Shown: positions 53,487-62,055 of the stretch, in pieces
Position numbering within the stretch: position 1 is the first letter of the stretch
How the letters are laid out: each line of letters begins with the position of its first letter
Assembly: GCF_965118125.1 (NCBI RefSeq)
Contig: NZ_OZ221288.1
Location: 2,480,001 to 2,544,000 of the forward strand
DNA from: Pararobbsia alpina_A
GTDB taxonomy: Bacteria; Pseudomonadota; Gammaproteobacteria; Burkholderiales; Burkholderiaceae
Direction: 5' to 3'
DNA length: 64,000 bases
The notes under the pieces: model-generated
Told to the model about the DNA's origin: nothing
Databases searched by the model: none
What the model saw: only the letters and a program-made list of their open reading frames with translations
Position numbers and translations under genes: made by a program

Positions 53487-54410
53487 TCAACCGCCGCGTG
53501 CGACGCCCGCTTCCAGCGCGACGCCGTTCCACACATGCATCGCCGCGTAGGCACGATAGGGTCGCCAGTTTTCTGACCGGCTGTTCTGCTGCCTGAGTCC
53601 TGTGAGTGCGGGGTCGCGGCGAGCGATGGCCTGCATCAGCACGAGGTCGGAGCCTGGCCATGCATCGGGATCGCGAAGTGCGCGCATTGCAACATACTCG
53701 ACCGTCCATGGGCCGATGCCGGGTAACGCCAGCATGGATTCGCGAACCGTGCCGAGGTCGGCGTTCGGAACGTCAATCGGCACTCGGCCGTCCGCAACAG
53801 CGCGTGCGAAGTTCTGGACTGCGGCGATGCGCTTTGTCGGCATGCCGACCCCGGTCAGGTCCGCTGCGGCGAGCTCGGACGGCGTAGGGAATTGCCATGC
53901 CGTTCCATCGTGTGCGTGTGACTGAACGCGTTTGCCCGCGCGCTCGACGATACGGTTCGTGATCGTCGACGCACCCTTGACACTGACTTGCTGTCCGACA
54001 ATTGTCCTGACCACCAGCTCAAAACCAGACCACGCACCTGGCACTCGCAAACCGGGCGACGTCGCGATCAACGAAGCGAGCCACGGATCAGCGGACAAAC
54101 AACGCGCGATGGCCGCCGGACTCGCGTCGAGATCGAACAGGCGTTTTAGCGGAGCGATGAGCGCTTCAGCGTATTGGCAGACCTCGCCTTCGATGCGTGC
54201 GACCAGGCAGTGCTTGCGAGCGTGGCGGACGACGTCGAGTGTTCCGCTTGCACCGTCCCATTCGATGGCACGCCGATAGTGTTCGCCCTCGACCGTTTCA
54301 ACACCGGTCGATGCCCGGCCCGCGAAGAATCGCAGCATATGAGCCCAGTCGAGCGGCGGCTCGTAGGGCAACTCAAGTGTGATGGAGCTTGAACTGAAAC
54401 GGGATGTCAT
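53487..54410 (-). CDS. alkA: DNA-3-methyladenine glycosylase II (AlkA-like)
   Basis: 307 residues. The AlkA N-terminal domain (ITLELPYEPPLDWAHMLRFFAGRA) precedes the HhH-GPD glycosylase domain (GFELVVRTIVGQQVSVKGAST, LPGIGPWTVEYVAMRAL). The catalytic Asp is in AWPGSDLVL, and the C-terminal WRPYRAYAAMHVWNG is AlkA-like. It removes alkylated purines. ATG 54410 starts close to the domain; an ATG at 54455 would add 15 residues. With ogt 3 kb away it forms an alkylation-repair theme. Confidence 0.92.
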   Translation of the reverse strand: MTSRFSSSSITLELPYEPPLDWAHMLRFFAGRASTGVETVEGEHYRRAIEWDGASGTLDVVRHARKHCLVARIEGEVCQYAEALIAPLKRLFDLDASPAAIARCLSADPWLASLIATSPGLRVPGAWSGFELVVRTIVGQQVSVKGASTITNRIVERAGKRVQSHAHDGTAWQFPTPSELAAADLTGVGMPTKRIAAVQNFARAVADGRVPIDVPNADLGTVRESMLALPGIGPWTVEYVAMRALRDPDAWPGSDLVLMQAIARRDPALTGLRQQNSRSENWRPYRAYAAMHVWNGVALEAGVARGG

Positions 54411-54944
54411 GTCTTGTGATGTGCGAGGCCGCGAGTCGTCATTCACCGGATTCATGCCTGGAGCCGCGACGTGCGAGCGAGCAAAGTCAAAGTCTCCAAG
54501 CGTAGTCTCGTCGCGCGCGCAAGGTGTCCTGGTGATGTGCTTTGGAGTCCGGGGTGATTCGTGTCGAACTTGCAGCCAAAACAGAGGGACACTTGATGAC
54601 ACGACGATGTCTCAGGAGGATTATCGCTTGCAGTGGATCGCACAATTTTGTCTGTTCAATACGCGATTGGAGTCATTCTTTCTCTTGGGCTTGCATTTTA
54701 AATCGATCGATCTAGAATGCCGAAAGTACATTCTGATATCGACCCAGATACGTTTGCGACGATTCGTGGCCCATCGCGCCGCGCATTAAATTGCTCGCCG
54801 GCGAATGCGTCGATCAACGACGTCCCAAGCTCGGGCTCGCCCAAGCTGGCCCGCGTCGATATTTTGCGTGCGTCGCGACCAGCAGGTTCGTCGGTGCATC
54901 GTTCTGGAGTCAATGCTCATACGAAACGGCAAAAGGAAACGGTC
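54411..54944. other. Intergenic region upstream of the orphan response regulator
   Basis: About 534 bp between divergent genes. The frame of the response regulator is open back to ATG 54717, but that part translates to low-conservation sequence without domains. An AT-rich strip around 54695-54735 may carry promoters. No inverted repeat stands out. Confidence 0.4.
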
Positions 54945-55610
54945 GTGAATACGCAGGCCCACCTCAATGACGCGCTAACGGACACGAGCCCACTCGTTTA
55001 CGTGGTCGACGATGATGCGTCTGTTCGAGAGGCGATCGCCGGCCTGCTGGCCTCCGTCGGCGTGGCCGTCGAACCCTATGCCTCAGCGGTTTCCTTGCTG
55101 CATCGCCTCAAGACGCTTGAGAGCGAGTCGGCGCAATTGCCGAACTGCCTGATCGTCGATGTCCGCATGCCCGGCGTCGGTGGTCTTGAGTTGCAGCAAG
55201 TGCTCACCACCTCCGGCGTTCGCGTGCCCATCATTTTTGTGACCGGGCACGGCGATGTCGAAATGACGGTTCAGGCGATGAAGGCAGGTGCGCGGGACTT
55301 CTTGTCCAAGCCGTTCCGGGACCAGCACTTGATCGATGCCGTACGTTCGGCGCTGATGCACGACAGGGCGGATCGCGAAGCCATGCATATGCAGCGCGAC
55401 TTGCGCTCGCGATACGAGTCGCTGACGGTGCGCGAGCAGAAGGTGTTCTCCCTCGTCGCACGCGGACTCATGAACAAGCAAATTGCATCCGAACTCAATT
55501 TGAGTGAGATCACAGTCAAGGTCCATCGACGACAGCTGATGACGAAAATGAAGGCGAAGTCCTTTGCCGAACTCGTCAAGATGGAAGAGCGGATTCAGAC
55601 CAGCCGATAA
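54945..55610 (+). CDS. FixJ/NarL-type response regulator
   Basis: 221 residues from GTG 54945. The receiver domain has VVDDDASVREAI, the phospho-Asp in LIVDVRMPGVGG, the Thr in IFVTGHGD and the Lys in FLSKPFRD. It is followed by a GerE-type HTH (LTVREQKVFSLVARGLMNKQIASELNLSEITVKVHRRQLM). It is of the FixJ-like type often paired with a soluble PAS kinase, but no kinase gene is adjacent. AAAGGA precedes the GTG; the ATG at 54717 would add 76 residues without a domain. Confidence 0.88.
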   Translation: MNTQAHLNDALTDTSPLVYVVDDDASVREAIAGLLASVGVAVEPYASAVSLLHRLKTLESESAQLPNCLIVDVRMPGVGGLELQQVLTTSGVRVPIIFVTGHGDVEMTVQAMKAGARDFLSKPFRDQHLIDAVRSALMHDRADREAMHMQRDLRSRYESLTVREQKVFSLVARGLMNKQIASELNLSEITVKVHRRQLMTKMKAKSFAELVKMEERIQTSR

Positions 55611-55781
55611 GACGGCACGACAAGCGCAAGCACAGAAAAACAATCAAGACCCGCGTGGCAGCTACGATGCGCGGGGGTGACGCACCCTGCCGTGAGCGTA
55701 TTGCTAGAATGAAGGCGCCGGGCGGGCTGGGAGAGGGAGTGCAGACTTCCTCCATCGCCTGCGACGAGCAAGGAACCTCTC

Positions 55782-56375
55782 ATGGCGCGGCCGAAAGAAT
55801 TCGATGAACCTGGTGCACTCGATGCAGCGTTGCTTCACTTCTGGACGCACGGCTACGAGGCGAGTTCCGTACGGGATCTGGCGGGCGCGATGCAGATCAC
55901 AAGCGCGAGCCTGTACAACACGTTCGGTGACAAGCGCGCACTATTCGCCCGGACGCTCCATTACTACATCGAGCAGACCTACGCGGAGCCGGTGCGTCGT
56001 TTCTCAAAGCTGCCGGCGCGCGAAGCGATCAAGCATTTTCTGGGTGAGATCGTCGAGCGATCGCTGACCGACCATGAGCGAAAGGGCTGCATGGTCGTGA
56101 ACTCGGCACTGGAACTTGCGCCGCATGATTCCGAGTTCCGGGAAGTCGTCTCGAAGGTGCTCGTCGACGTCGAGACTTTCTTCCGCCGGAGCATTGCCGC
56201 CGGCCAGAGGGATGGCACGATCGCCGCGTCGATGCCGACCGACGATCTTGCGCGGTTGCTTCTGAGCGTGTTTCTCGGACTGCGGGTGCTGGCGCGCACG
56301 CGCCCTGAACGCAAATTGCTTGAAGGGCTCGTGCGTGCCGCGTTGACGATGCTCGATGGTCGTGTCGCCGTTTGA
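55782..56375 (+). CDS. TetR-family regulator with single Cys103
   Basis: 197 residues. The HTH is ALDAALLHFWTHGYEASSVRDLAGAMQITSASLYNTFGDK. The C-terminal ligand domain contains KGCMVVNSALELAPHD with the only cysteine at position 103, close to the redox-sensing Cys106 of E. coli NemR. The tail is FLGLRVLARTRPERKLLEGL. It is a candidate binder of the ATAC-N4-GTAT palindromes, though none lies in its own upstream region. It is convergent with the cytochrome P460 gene. It resembles the second TetR at 59.3 kb. Confidence 0.9.
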   Translation: MARPKEFDEPGALDAALLHFWTHGYEASSVRDLAGAMQITSASLYNTFGDKRALFARTLHYYIEQTYAEPVRRFSKLPAREAIKHFLGEIVERSLTDHERKGCMVVNSALELAPHDSEFREVVSKVLVDVETFFRRSIAAGQRDGTIAASMPTDDLARLLLSVFLGLRVLARTRPERKLLEGLVRAALTMLDGRVAV

Positions 56376-56387
56376 CGCGTCGTGAAC

Positions 56388-57071
56388 TCAGGGGGTACCT
56401 GACCCGGACCCGGTAGGCAAGCGCAATCCGGAATGGTCATCGAGTCCGATGTGCGCCCGTGAAATCACATAGTCTGTGTCGGAGGCCAGGTTCTCGTGAC
56501 ATTGCGAGCACTGTGCGCGCGTACGAACGGTGGCGACCGGGTCATACGGCATGGGCTTATGTCCAAAGCTGAAATAACCCCAATTGCCTGGCGAGTCCGG
56601 AAACCGCTTGGCGTCTTTCACCATCATGCCAAGGCCGATGTAACCGGACTCGTATAGCCCACGGCCAAGCTTGTTCGTGCAGACGTGGGTTTGCTCATCG
56701 CAGCCTTCGCCGACCTGGACAGCGCTGAACTCTTTGACGATTTGCGCACCATCGGGCCATTTGCCTGTTTTTTCGAACGCGGCGAACGCGCTGGGTTCGA
56801 CATAGGCATTCAAGATCTCGGGTGTCTTGGCAGGCAGACCGTCGAGGATGTTGAGGCCGTCGGGCTTATAGCGCGTGCCGACGTGCTGCCATTGGCGATA
56901 GCCGACCGGCAGGATCGCACGGCCTTGCGGGTCGAATGCGGCTCTGACGACGGTGGTCGACGACGCGTTGGCAGGGCTCTCGGACGATGCCGCCACTGCC
57001 CCGATGCTCGCTGCGATGCACGCCGCGAGCGCGCCGCCTGAAATGAACGTTGCCCACATTTTGCGATTCAT
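56388..57071 (-). CDS. Cytochrome P460 family protein
   Basis: 227 residues with a signal peptide (SGGALAACIAASIGAVAASS). The P460 domain shows ILPVGYRQWQHVGTRYKPDG, a central segment with Tyr/Asn-rich NAYVEPSAF, and the c-type heme site AQCSQCHENL near the C-terminus. P460 proteins bind heme c in the periplasm; some oxidise hydroxylamine, others have no known substrate. ATG 57071 has GAGGT upstream. The gene is 14 bp downstream of a DUF4331 gene, so the three minus-strand genes form an operon. Confidence 0.88.
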   Translation of the reverse strand: MNRKMWATFISGGALAACIAASIGAVAASSESPANASSTTVVRAAFDPQGRAILPVGYRQWQHVGTRYKPDGLNILDGLPAKTPEILNAYVEPSAFAAFEKTGKWPDGAQIVKEFSAVQVGEGCDEQTHVCTNKLGRGLYESGYIGLGMMVKDAKRFPDSPGNWGYFSFGHKPMPYDPVATVRTRAQCSQCHENLASDTDYVISRAHIGLDDHSGLRLPTGSGSGTP

Positions 57072-57085
57072 GCTTGCACCTCGCT

Positions 57086-58156
57086 TTACCATTTCTTCGG
57101 TGTCGCGGTGGTCGATGGATCGGCCGCCGCGGCGTTGTGAAACGGCTCGCCGAAGTAGGGGAATGCGTCGCGAATATTCGTCTTGTCGGGAGCGACGCCG
57201 TCCGCGAGCGCCGTGTTCGTGGCGAGCGTCAACATGACGTCCATGACATCGTCGGACAAGGCTCGTCCATTGAATCCGGCGAAATCAAATGCCGCATCGG
57301 TGTCAAGCGTATAGGGGAGCACCGTCGGGCAGAGACGCGCAATGAGCTGCTTCGCGTAGTCCGAAGGATTCGCCGCGGATCCGGCGAGCCCGGCAAGCTT
57401 TTCGGCGACGCTTCCGATCTGAGGGGCGAAGCGCTCGAGATCTTCCGACGGTTGAGCGCGGTTATAGGCCTCACGCATGTTCTGATCCGGGATAAAGATA
57501 TTCGTGATCAGCGGAAAGCCCCAGCGCGCGACCTGGACTTCGGGTGCGTGGCCGTAGAGAGAGATCGACGCCCACGCGTGCACTGTTCCGTGTCCGATCA
57601 TGGACACGGGCATCTCGATCACGATGGCGGTGACGTTGTGTCCGGCAAAGAAGTTTTGGCGATTCTGAAAGGCTTCGGGAGCGAACCGATTTTCTTCAAA
57701 CAGCGCCTTGCGGAAAACGCCGAGCGCTTTGCCGTCGCCGGCAAACAGGTCCGGGGCGAGGCCCGCATACACTTTCACCCCGTTGGGCATCGAGACGACT
57801 TCACCGGTCATGCCCGCTGCGATGACTTCGCCGTCCGCTCCGGCTCGCGCATGGTGCCCGGTTGCCCGGCGAACATCGAAGTGTTGCACGTGGCGATGTT
57901 CGTCGCCGTCGGCATGCTGAACGGCGCCGAATCGCACTTTGAAAGTCAGTTCTTCCCGTGCATCGCCGTTGAGGTCAAAGCGAAACGCATAGATGCCCTC
58001 GTCATCGCGGAAGCTGTCCGGCGCGGCCGCACCTGCACCCGGGTTGACGGTCATGGCCATGACGACCGTGCCGGGTGAGCGGCGGAACAGGTAGAAATCG
58101 CACAGATTGAGGCGAGGATCTTCACGACCCGTCGGAGTATCGAAATGGTGAGACAT
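57086..58156 (-). CDS. DUF4331 family protein
   Basis: 356 residues from ATG 58156. DUF4331 features are MSHHFDTPTGREDPRLNLCDFYLFRRS at the start, VVMAMTVNPG, VTAIVIEMPVSMIG and MREAYNRAQPSEDLERF. The family is poorly described and usually extracytoplasmic, yet no signal peptide is present here. It is preceded on the same strand by a Tat-exported relative (27 bp) and followed by cytochrome P460 (14 bp), so a joint function is likely. I cannot name the activity. Confidence 0.85.
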   Translation of the reverse strand: MSHHFDTPTGREDPRLNLCDFYLFRRSPGTVVMAMTVNPGAGAAAPDSFRDDEGIYAFRFDLNGDAREELTFKVRFGAVQHADGDEHRHVQHFDVRRATGHHARAGADGEVIAAGMTGEVVSMPNGVKVYAGLAPDLFAGDGKALGVFRKALFEENRFAPEAFQNRQNFFAGHNVTAIVIEMPVSMIGHGTVHAWASISLYGHAPEVQVARWGFPLITNIFIPDQNMREAYNRAQPSEDLERFAPQIGSVAEKLAGLAGSAANPSDYAKQLIARLCPTVLPYTLDTDAAFDFAGFNGRALSDDVMDVMLTLATNTALADGVAPDKTNIRDAFPYFGEPFHNAAAADPSTTATPKKW

Positions 58157-58183
58157 GCGAAACCTCAAGGAAAGAAGTCGTGA

Positions 58184-59014
58184 TCACGCGGCGAGCGTGG
58201 CCGGCACGAAGTAGGGGAACATGTCGCGCCAGGCAAGCGCGGAACGTGCGGTGATGTCCGACGCGCGGCCGAACAGCAAGGTGTCGACGACTGCGTCGAC
58301 GTGGTCTGCGGGGTGACGACCATTCTGGTCGGCGTACGTGAAGCCCACGGGTTGGCCTGGCTTGAAACTGAGGCCGTCGTGCCGCGCGAGTTGCGCGGCG
58401 CGAGGCGGATTGCTGACCGCGCCGCCGCGTGCAAGGTGCGAGGCGAACGGATTGCCCGCGCGCAACACCTGGCCTGTCTCAAGGCGGATCTCGGCCCACA
58501 CGTGCTGTTCTTCAACGTTGTTTGCCATGACCTCGGCGATCGGCAACTCCAGCACGACCGCGTGAATGGCGTCGGCCCGGTCGTTGCCGACGGACTGCAC
58601 GAAGCCCGAGAATGCGCGATGGGCACCCTCGGTGTCGTAGTCGGGGCGCGCATCGGCACCTGCCAAGCCGACCGGCCATTCGCGATCACGCGTGCGAAAC
58701 GTGACGGCCGCGGGACGCGCCTGCAGGGCGAAACCCGCGTCGCTCACCGTACGAACGGTGACAGCGAGGACGCAGCGATCAGTGGTGTGTCCGTGGAAAG
58801 CGTAAATATCGTGCTTGAAATGGGCGGGTGGTGATCCGACGCCCAGGACCGTCTTTGCCTGAGACAGCAGTACGGCGTGGGCGGCGCTTGTTCCGACCAC
58901 AAGCGGCAGCGCAACTGCGGCGGCCGCGCCGAGGAACGCACGGCGCGATACCGTGCCCGAGTCGGTCAGGCTCGTCGTTGATGCGTGCGGCAAGTCACTA
59001 CGATTGTGCTTCAT
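58184..59014 (-). CDS. Tat-exported DUF4331-like protein
   Basis: 276 residues. A twin-Arg signal (TVSRRAFLGAAAAVALPLVVG) precedes a domain matching the DUF4331 neighbour at several places: HDIYAFHGHTTDRCVLAVTV, HAVVLELPIAEVMANN and WRDMFPYFVPATLAA (compare IRDAFPYFGEPF). It is first in the operon with DUF4331 and P460. The Tat route suggests folding, and perhaps cofactor insertion, before export. An ATAC-N4-GTAT palindrome lies about 190 bp upstream. Confidence 0.8.
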   Translation of the reverse strand: MKHNRSDLPHASTTSLTDSGTVSRRAFLGAAAAVALPLVVGTSAAHAVLLSQAKTVLGVGSPPAHFKHDIYAFHGHTTDRCVLAVTVRTVSDAGFALQARPAAVTFRTRDREWPVGLAGADARPDYDTEGAHRAFSGFVQSVGNDRADAIHAVVLELPIAEVMANNVEEQHVWAEIRLETGQVLRAGNPFASHLARGGAVSNPPRAAQLARHDGLSFKPGQPVGFTYADQNGRHPADHVDAVVDTLLFGRASDITARSALAWRDMFPYFVPATLAA

Positions 59015-59200
59015 CGATCACTCCGAACGGAAAGTTGGCGAGCGCGCAAGGCGGAGTGCGTCATCTCTACGTTGCCTTTGGACGAGTGGAATCACACGTT
59101 TCGACTCGCTGCAAAGAACGTCAGAAATTACACAGCACACCGGCCTGTGCCATCAACATTCGATTCGTATCAATCCAGAGCGTACGGGCTTAGTGAAGTT

Positions 59201-59212
59201 ATACCAAGGTAT
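59201..59212. promoter_or_regulatory. Predicted operator ATAC-N4-GTAT (site 5)
   Basis: ATACCAAGGTAT, preceded by GTT and followed by CGTG, lies 187 bp upstream of the DUF4331/P460 operon and 85 bp from the end of the TetR gene at 59297. Two more inverted repeats lie next to it: CGACAC/GTGTCG (59242-59267) and the perfect palindrome GATCTAGATC (59269-59278). The gap is otherwise empty. Confidence 0.6.
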
Positions 59213-59296
59213 CGTGATGCGAAGCGGGTAAGAATCGTAAGCGACACGGTTGCATATCGCTGTGTCGTGATCTAGATCGTGTGGACGACTTCGATC

Positions 59297-59896
59297 TCAT
59301 GCCTGGGTTTCGTCGTCTGTCAGAATCGAAAGGGCGCTGCGAGCGATCGCCACGAGCTCGTCCCGCTTCGGTTGCATGCGCGCAAGTACACGAGCGCCGA
59401 TCATCGCGCCGAGCAGAAGCTTTGCGAGATCATCGGGGCTCGACGCGTTCGATATCGCGCCTTGCTGCTGCCCTGCAGCGATGCGGTTGCGGAGAAAGGT
59501 CTGAAATTTGACGAGCACATCGGCTATGGCTTGCTGGAATACCGTGTCATACGGAGCGACGTCAAGCCCGCTGCTGAATCGCACGCGGCCACCCACGGCC
59601 AGCGAGGAATCGGGCGGGGCGACGATTTCATCGAATACGGCGCCAAGCGTCGCGAGCGGCGCGCGCCCGGTTTCGAACGACTCGAGCTCACGATCGAAGC
59701 CAACGTCGAGGTAGTGATCGACCGCTTTGCGAAACAGTGCATGTTTATTGCCGAAGCGATGCAGCAGGTCTTCGCGTTTCAGACCCGCGCTAAGCGCAAG
59801 AGCGTCGATGTCGCTCGCTTCGTATCCATGAGTCCAGAAGTAATGCATGACGGCATCGAGTGCCGCGGCGTCATCATTCCAATCAAGTTCTGACAT
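59297..59896 (-). CDS. TetR-family regulator (second)
   Basis: 199 residues. The HTH is ALDAVMHYFWTHGYEASDIDALALSAGLKREDLLHRFGNK. The C-terminal domain includes FSSGLDVAPYDTVFQQAI and LLLGAMIGARVLARMQPKR. It has no Cys where the other TetR has Cys103. The two share FWTHGYEAS, LxLG-type and VLARxxPxR segments and are probably paralogues with different recognition helices. It lies directly upstream of the DUF4331/P460 operon on the same strand and is the nearest TetR to sites 5, 6 and 7. Confidence 0.9.
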   Translation of the reverse strand: MSELDWNDDAAALDAVMHYFWTHGYEASDIDALALSAGLKREDLLHRFGNKHALFRKAVDHYLDVGFDRELESFETGRAPLATLGAVFDEIVAPPDSSLAVGGRVRFSSGLDVAPYDTVFQQAIADVLVKFQTFLRNRIAAGQQQGAISNASSPDDLAKLLLGAMIGARVLARMQPKRDELVAIARSALSILTDDETQA

Positions 59897-60096
59897 GTTC
59901 GATCGTCCTCGTGCTACGTGTTCGACTGCGACACGGAATGGGGGCGAGCGAAGCGGCGCGTTCGACCAACGCTTGCGGATGATGCGTTGTATCGGGGGCG
60001 CGACACGCGATGAACGTCTGAGCCTATGTCGAGTCTAGCGATGCGGCGACGGGTGGTTATGCCATACTTGCGCAAAATGATGCTCAATCGTCTCAA

Positions 60097-61065
60097 ATGG
60101 ATCTTCTCGATCGTTTGTTGGGTTTGATGCCCGTGTCCGGAACGCTCGATCTGCGATGCCAGTTCGGGTCTCCGTGGCGTCTTTTTCATCAGGTCTCTGA
60201 AAGTCACGAGATCCCGTATCACATCCTCCTGCGCGGCGTATCGGTCGTCGAGGACGATGCGGGCGAGCCCATCCGCATGCGTGCGGGCGACGTGCTGATG
60301 TTCCCGTCGGGCGCTGCGCACTACATGCATGACGGATCTGGCGAAACGCCCATCGCCCATTCGCGCGAGCCGGAAGGCATGCACGCGGTCGTGACGAATC
60401 ACGGGGCAGGCGCTCCTACCGATCTGTTGTGCGGGCGCTTTCTTATTCCTCTCGCGTCCCGCCACTTGCTGCGCGATCAGTTGCCGGGGCGACTGCTCGT
60501 ACACAGTCTGTCTGGCCCGGCCACGGAGGTCGATCCGCTCACCAGCACGCTGTCGGGTAACCGCCTGGTCAGACTGATCGAAATGATGCGTGAGGAGGCG
60601 CTTGAGCAAAGTGCCGGCAGCAATGCGCTCGTCAATCACTTGTCCGCCGCATTGTTCGGCTTGACCCTGCGTTTCGCGGGAGAGAGCGGTCAAAATGGTT
60701 ATGGCGTGCTCGCCTTGTCGCAACAACCGCGATTGCAGGCCGCGTTGACCGCGATGTTCGACGATCCTGGCCGCGCCTGGACCCAGGACGAGCTTGCCGC
60801 GCTTTGCCATATGTCCCGTGCGACATTCGCCCGGCACTTCAATGACGCAATGGGAAAGTCGGCCAACGATCTGTTGTTCGAAATTCGAATGGCCGTTGCG
60901 GGACGCAAGCTCGCGCAAACGACGCTGCCCGTCATCCATGTCGGACTCGATGTCGGGTATCAGTCCGGCGCGGCTTTCCAGAGAGTCTTCAAAAAGCACA
61001 CGGGTCTGACGCCCGCTCAATGGCGAGCGCGTGCGCACGCCGAGCTGATGGGTGGCAAGGCCTGA
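60097..61065 (+). CDS. AraC-family regulator with cupin domain
   Basis: 322 residues. The N-terminal cupin_6-type sensor (RLFHQVSESHEIPYHILLRG, MRAGDVLMFPSGAAHYMH) is followed by two HTHs (WTQDELAALCHMSRATFARHF, PVIHVGLDVGYQSGAAFQRVFKKHTGLTPAQWR). This AraC type often controls a nearby reductase or quinone gene. It is divergent from the TetR at 59.3 kb, 200 bp away. The ligand is unknown. Confidence 0.9.
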   Translation: MDLLDRLLGLMPVSGTLDLRCQFGSPWRLFHQVSESHEIPYHILLRGVSVVEDDAGEPIRMRAGDVLMFPSGAAHYMHDGSGETPIAHSREPEGMHAVVTNHGAGAPTDLLCGRFLIPLASRHLLRDQLPGRLLVHSLSGPATEVDPLTSTLSGNRLVRLIEMMREEALEQSAGSNALVNHLSAALFGLTLRFAGESGQNGYGVLALSQQPRLQAALTAMFDDPGRAWTQDELAALCHMSRATFARHFNDAMGKSANDLLFEIRMAVAGRKLAQTTLPVIHVGLDVGYQSGAAFQRVFKKHTGLTPAQWRARAHAELMGGKA

Positions 61066-61367
61066 GCGACCCGGACGAAAGACACCTGACGGACTGACGT
61101 CGGCGAATCGCTTTCCACGCGGGGTATCACGTGCCAGCCGCTTTTCCGATCGAAGTGACATGAGCGCGCCTCGACAGCCAGGAATAGACACCGCCGCCCC
61201 CTCTGTATCTTTTCGATTAAATGTGTCTCCTCGCATCGCACATCGAGGAAGTCTGGCAGACACCGTTGACGGGCGAGGCTCTGGTTGCGAGCAGGACCTT
61301 ACGCGCGTGCTAACGCCGGGACAAGCACGCCTAAGGAAAGTGCAATGGCGAATCGGTATGGGCAGAT

Positions 61368-61445
61368 ATACGTTCGTATATCGTGTGTTGGCTCGAATAA
61401 AAACATGCGGTACGGTGGAGCGACTCGCGTTGCATACCAGCGTAT
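61368..61445. promoter_or_regulatory. Pair of predicted operators ATAC-N4-GTAT (sites 6 and 7)
   Basis: ATACGTTCGTAT at 61368-61379 (arms extend to ATATACG/CGTATAT) and ATACCAGCGTAT at 61434-61445, 66 bp apart, with a degenerate ATACGAGCATGC at 61454. They lie 143-220 bp upstream of the DUF3331 gene, in a 522-bp gap that holds no other gene I can support. Confidence 0.65.
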
Positions 61446-61587
61446 TTGCACACTATACGAGCATGCGAGCAGGCCATACCTCTTTGCGTTTGCTGAGTGT
61501 TTCGCATTGGGGTCCAATACAGTGACTCGCAGACTGGTCGTTTCTGGTTAAGGTGTGGTCTGCGCCTGGCAACTGAAGGACGTCCCC

Positions 61588-62055
61588 ATGCTGACCAAGA
61601 CTTTTGATCCCTGGATGGAGACCGTGCATCTGCTTACGCGCGAGTCGGGGAATTACCGTTGTAGCGCCTTCGAGCGCAAAGCACCCAGTCACGCAAGACT
61701 CAGCGACCCGCGTCGGACTCCGGCCGCTCGACACTCGCACGAGAACGCTCAGGTCTTCGTGCGCGAGCGGCTAACGGATGTGACGATCGTCGTTGACTGG
61801 AGTGATTCGACCGTCTGCAACTACGTTTGCCAGATATGGCGAATCGGGCGCGCACCTGAACGTGGGCGTTGTGCAGTCAGTGGCGGCGCGATTAGTCGAG
61901 GAGAGGCCATCTACCGACCCATCCCGCTGCGTCCGTCGCCATCGAACGCCGACGCAATGATCAGCGCGACGGAAGTCGAGGCGGCGCTCAAGCGCAACCA
62001 TGACGACGGTCTTGGCGTGGATTGCCACCAGTTGACCCGACGCGCTAGACGTTAA
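61588..62055 (+). CDS. DUF3331 domain protein
   Basis: 155 residues from ATG 61588. The DUF3331 core is present: VTIVVDWSDSTVCNYVCQIWRIG, GRCAVSGGAISRGEAIYRP and SNADAMISATEV. I know the family mainly from Burkholderia and relatives; function is unknown. The small Cys-containing core might bind a metal or be redox-active. AAGGA precedes ATG 61588. The 3' end overlaps the convergent M15-like gene by 11 bp. Two predicted operators lie upstream. Confidence 0.8.
   Translation: MLTKTFDPWMETVHLLTRESGNYRCSAFERKAPSHARLSDPRRTPAARHSHENAQVFVRERLTDVTIVVDWSDSTVCNYVCQIWRIGRAPERGRCAVSGGAISRGEAIYRPIPLRPSPSNADAMISATEVEAALKRNHDDGLGVDCHQLTRRARR

Noticed and set aside
54717..54944. N-terminal extension of the response regulator
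   Set aside because: No domain in the added 76 residues, and a ribosome-binding site fits GTG 54945.
61299..61551. Small frames over the operator pair before DUF3331
   Set aside because: Two opposite-strand frames of about 70-90 aa without ribosome-binding sites or family likeness; the stretch is better explained as regulatory DNA.
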